64,000 nt of DNA, taken from Novisyntrophococcus fermenticellae. GTDB lineage: Bacteria > Bacillota > Clostridia > Lachnospirales > Lachnospiraceae. The stretch covers positions 1,984,001 through 2,048,000 of the forward strand of contig NZ_CP076458.1 in the NCBI RefSeq assembly GCF_018866245.1. Reading direction: 5' to 3'. Position numbers and translations under genes: made by a program. Below the pieces are notes generated by a model. That model worked only from the letters and a program-made list of their open reading frames with translations, was not told the origin of the DNA and ran no database searches. Below, piece after piece: positions 63,148 through 64,000 of this stretch; positions within the stretch are counted from its first letter, which is position 1, and each line of letters begins with the position of its first letter.

Positions 63148-63715
63148 CAACACAAACAAAGTAAACAACCCCATGAAGGTTATTACCGGCCCCGACACCC
63201 GCTGGAGCTATGCAAACGTATGGGAGGCCAAGAGTATCAACGGCGGTACACCAAAGTTCTCTGTCAGCCTTATCGTTCCCAAGTCTGACACCAAGACCGT
63301 CGCCAAAATCAAGGCCGCTATTGAAGCAGCCTACCACGACGGCGAGTCTAAACTGAAGGGCAACGGCAAGTCTGTGCCTCCGCTGGCAGCACTCAAAATT
63401 CCTCTCAGAGACGGAGATTCTGAGCGTCCTGACGATCCTGCTTATGCCAACGCTTACTTCATCAATGCAAACTCTGCAACCGCTCCCGGTATTGTCGATG
63501 CTGACCGCAATCCCATTCTTACCCGCTCCGAGGTTTACTCCGGTGTTTACGGCAGGGCAAGCATCAGTTTTTATGCCTTCAATAGCAACGGAAACAAGGG
63601 AATCGCATGTGGTTTGAACAACCTGCAGAAGGTATGCGACGGCGAGCCTCTCGGCGGAAAGACCAGTGCTGAGTCCGATTTCGCAACCGACGATGACGAC
63701 GATTTTCTGAACTGA
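63140..63715 (+). CDS. DUF2815 phage ssDNA-binding-like protein
   Basis: A 191-residue protein; the ATG at 63140 lies behind GGAGG and overlaps the DUF2800 stop. It has the DUF2815 features W-S-Y-A-N-V-W, K-F-S-V-S-L-I-V-P-K-S-D and an acidic end D-D-D-D-D-F-L, like single-strand binding proteins. It is expected to work with DUF2800 in replication or recombination. Confidence 0.88.
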   Translation: MNNNTNKVNNPMKVITGPDTRWSYANVWEAKSINGGTPKFSVSLIVPKSDTKTVAKIKAAIEAAYHDGESKLKGNGKSVPPLAALKIPLRDGDSERPDDPAYANAYFINANSATAPGIVDADRNPILTRSEVYSGVYGRASISFYAFNSNGNKGIACGLNNLQKVCDGEPLGGKTSAESDFATDDDDDFLN

Positions 63716-63735
63716 GAAAGGAAGGGTGAAAAGCT

Positions 63736-63921
63736 ATGACAACCTTACAAACCATCTTGTTGACCGTCCTTATTGCCATCTGGCTCTGTTTCAGCATTGT
63801 ATTCCTGATTAATGCGATTCAGAGCGCAGTGTATGACCGCAAGCGTGAGAAGCGTGAAAAAGCACAGGCCGTCCGTGATAAGGAATACCATGAGCTGCGC
63901 ATGAAGGAAATCAGCAAGTAA
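63736..63921 (+). CDS. Small membrane protein with a charged tail
   Basis: A 61-residue protein with one membrane segment (residues 8-27, L-T-V-L-I-A-I-W-L) and a Lys/Arg/Glu-rich helix after it. AAGGAAGGG precedes the ATG. Unknown function. Confidence 0.65.
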   Translation: MTTLQTILLTVLIAIWLCFSIVFLINAIQSAVYDRKREKREKAQAVRDKEYHELRMKEISK

Positions 63922-63928
63922 CAGTATC

Positions 63929-63966
63929 TATGAGGGCGGCAGAGACATTCTTTGCCGCCCTCTTCT
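63929..63966 (+). terminator. Hairpin before the polymerase gene
   Basis: GAGGGCGGCA and TGCCGCCCTC form a 10-bp stem with a loop of about 12 bases, then TTCTC. Confidence 0.7.
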
Positions 63967-63985
63967 CAATAAAGGACGGTTGATT

Positions 63986-64000
63986 ATGAAAACACTCAGT
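63986..64000 (+). CDS. Start of a gene, probably phage family A DNA polymerase
   Basis: ATG at 63986 behind AAAGGACG; the five visible codons read M-K-T-L-S. In related modules the gene after DUF2815 is a family A polymerase beginning M-K-T-L-S, so this is likely, but the window ends here. Confidence 0.45.

Larger units (their letters stand above)
44102..64000. mobile_element. Integrated element with a defence island and a phage-like replication module
   Basis: From the att-like repeat rightward, eleven minus-strand genes encode defence-type functions to 60605, then plus-strand genes encode a phage-type replication module past the window end. No integrase is in view; an excisionase-like gene is at 58790. 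The boundary on the right is unseen. Confidence 0.6.

Overview
The window reads as a chromosomal stretch of a spore-forming, low-to-moderate GC Clostridia, most likely a Lachnospiraceae member. The reasons are two CotF-like spore-coat genes, a PurF-like paralogue of a kind common in that family, a membrane pyrophosphatase, a Csp-like subtilase, a heterodimeric ABC exporter, and mobile elements typical of gut Clostridia. No rRNA or tRNA gene was seen.

Bases 1-24000 look like ordinary chromosome: a PAP2 phosphatase fragment, pcrA, spore-coat genes, the PurF-like protein, a ferredoxin-nitroreductase, an MFS plus two-subunit ABC export operon, a membrane pyrophosphatase, a glutathione peroxidase, a short-chain dehydrogenase, acetyltransferases, an S8 protease-like protein lacking its catalytic serine, an SGNH esterase, an AAA ATPase and a MATE pump. 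Several decayed genes lie between them (SDR, membrane protein, GNAT, flavodoxin and serine recombinase remnants).

Bases 24400-30450 hold a compact type I-C-like CRISPR effector operon (cas5-cas8c-cas7-cas3, minus strand) without cas1, cas2, cas4 or an array. Divergent from it is a single repeat-like hairpin ending in GTGGATTGAAAT. It is followed by a 17-nt stretch that matches a site just upstream of the cas promoter, and that site carries a 5'-TTC PAM. The best reading is a crRNA-like guide that lets the effector complex repress its own operon. An IS3 relic and a truncated Mu/Tn7-like transposon (DUF6431, DDE transposase, TniB-like ATPase, small DUF) follow to 34162.

Bases 34159-41492 are AT-rich and mostly on the minus strand: acetyltransferases, a PhnP-like hydrolase, a broken XRE regulator, and a five-gene set (PHP hydrolase, methyltransferase, histidine phosphatase fused to a pyrophosphatase-like domain, TIM-barrel isomerase, APH(3')-type kinase). 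An IS with its own DDE transposase occupies about 41600-43200.

At 44059-44119 two 18-bp direct repeats overlap a fragment related to the 3' end of rumA. They look like attachment-site footprints. To their right begins a mobile element that continues past the window. It first carries a 16-kb defence island, all on the minus strand: a two-gene module sharing a beta-strand motif, an excisionase-like protein, an RloC/PrrC-like ATPase, a type I restriction system (hsdM, hsdS, an extra orf, hsdR), McrBC with an EVE domain, and a 646-aa unknown. From 60905 it switches to a plus-strand phage-like replication module: a sigma-like factor, small genes, DUF2800, DUF2815 and the start of a probable DNA polymerase.
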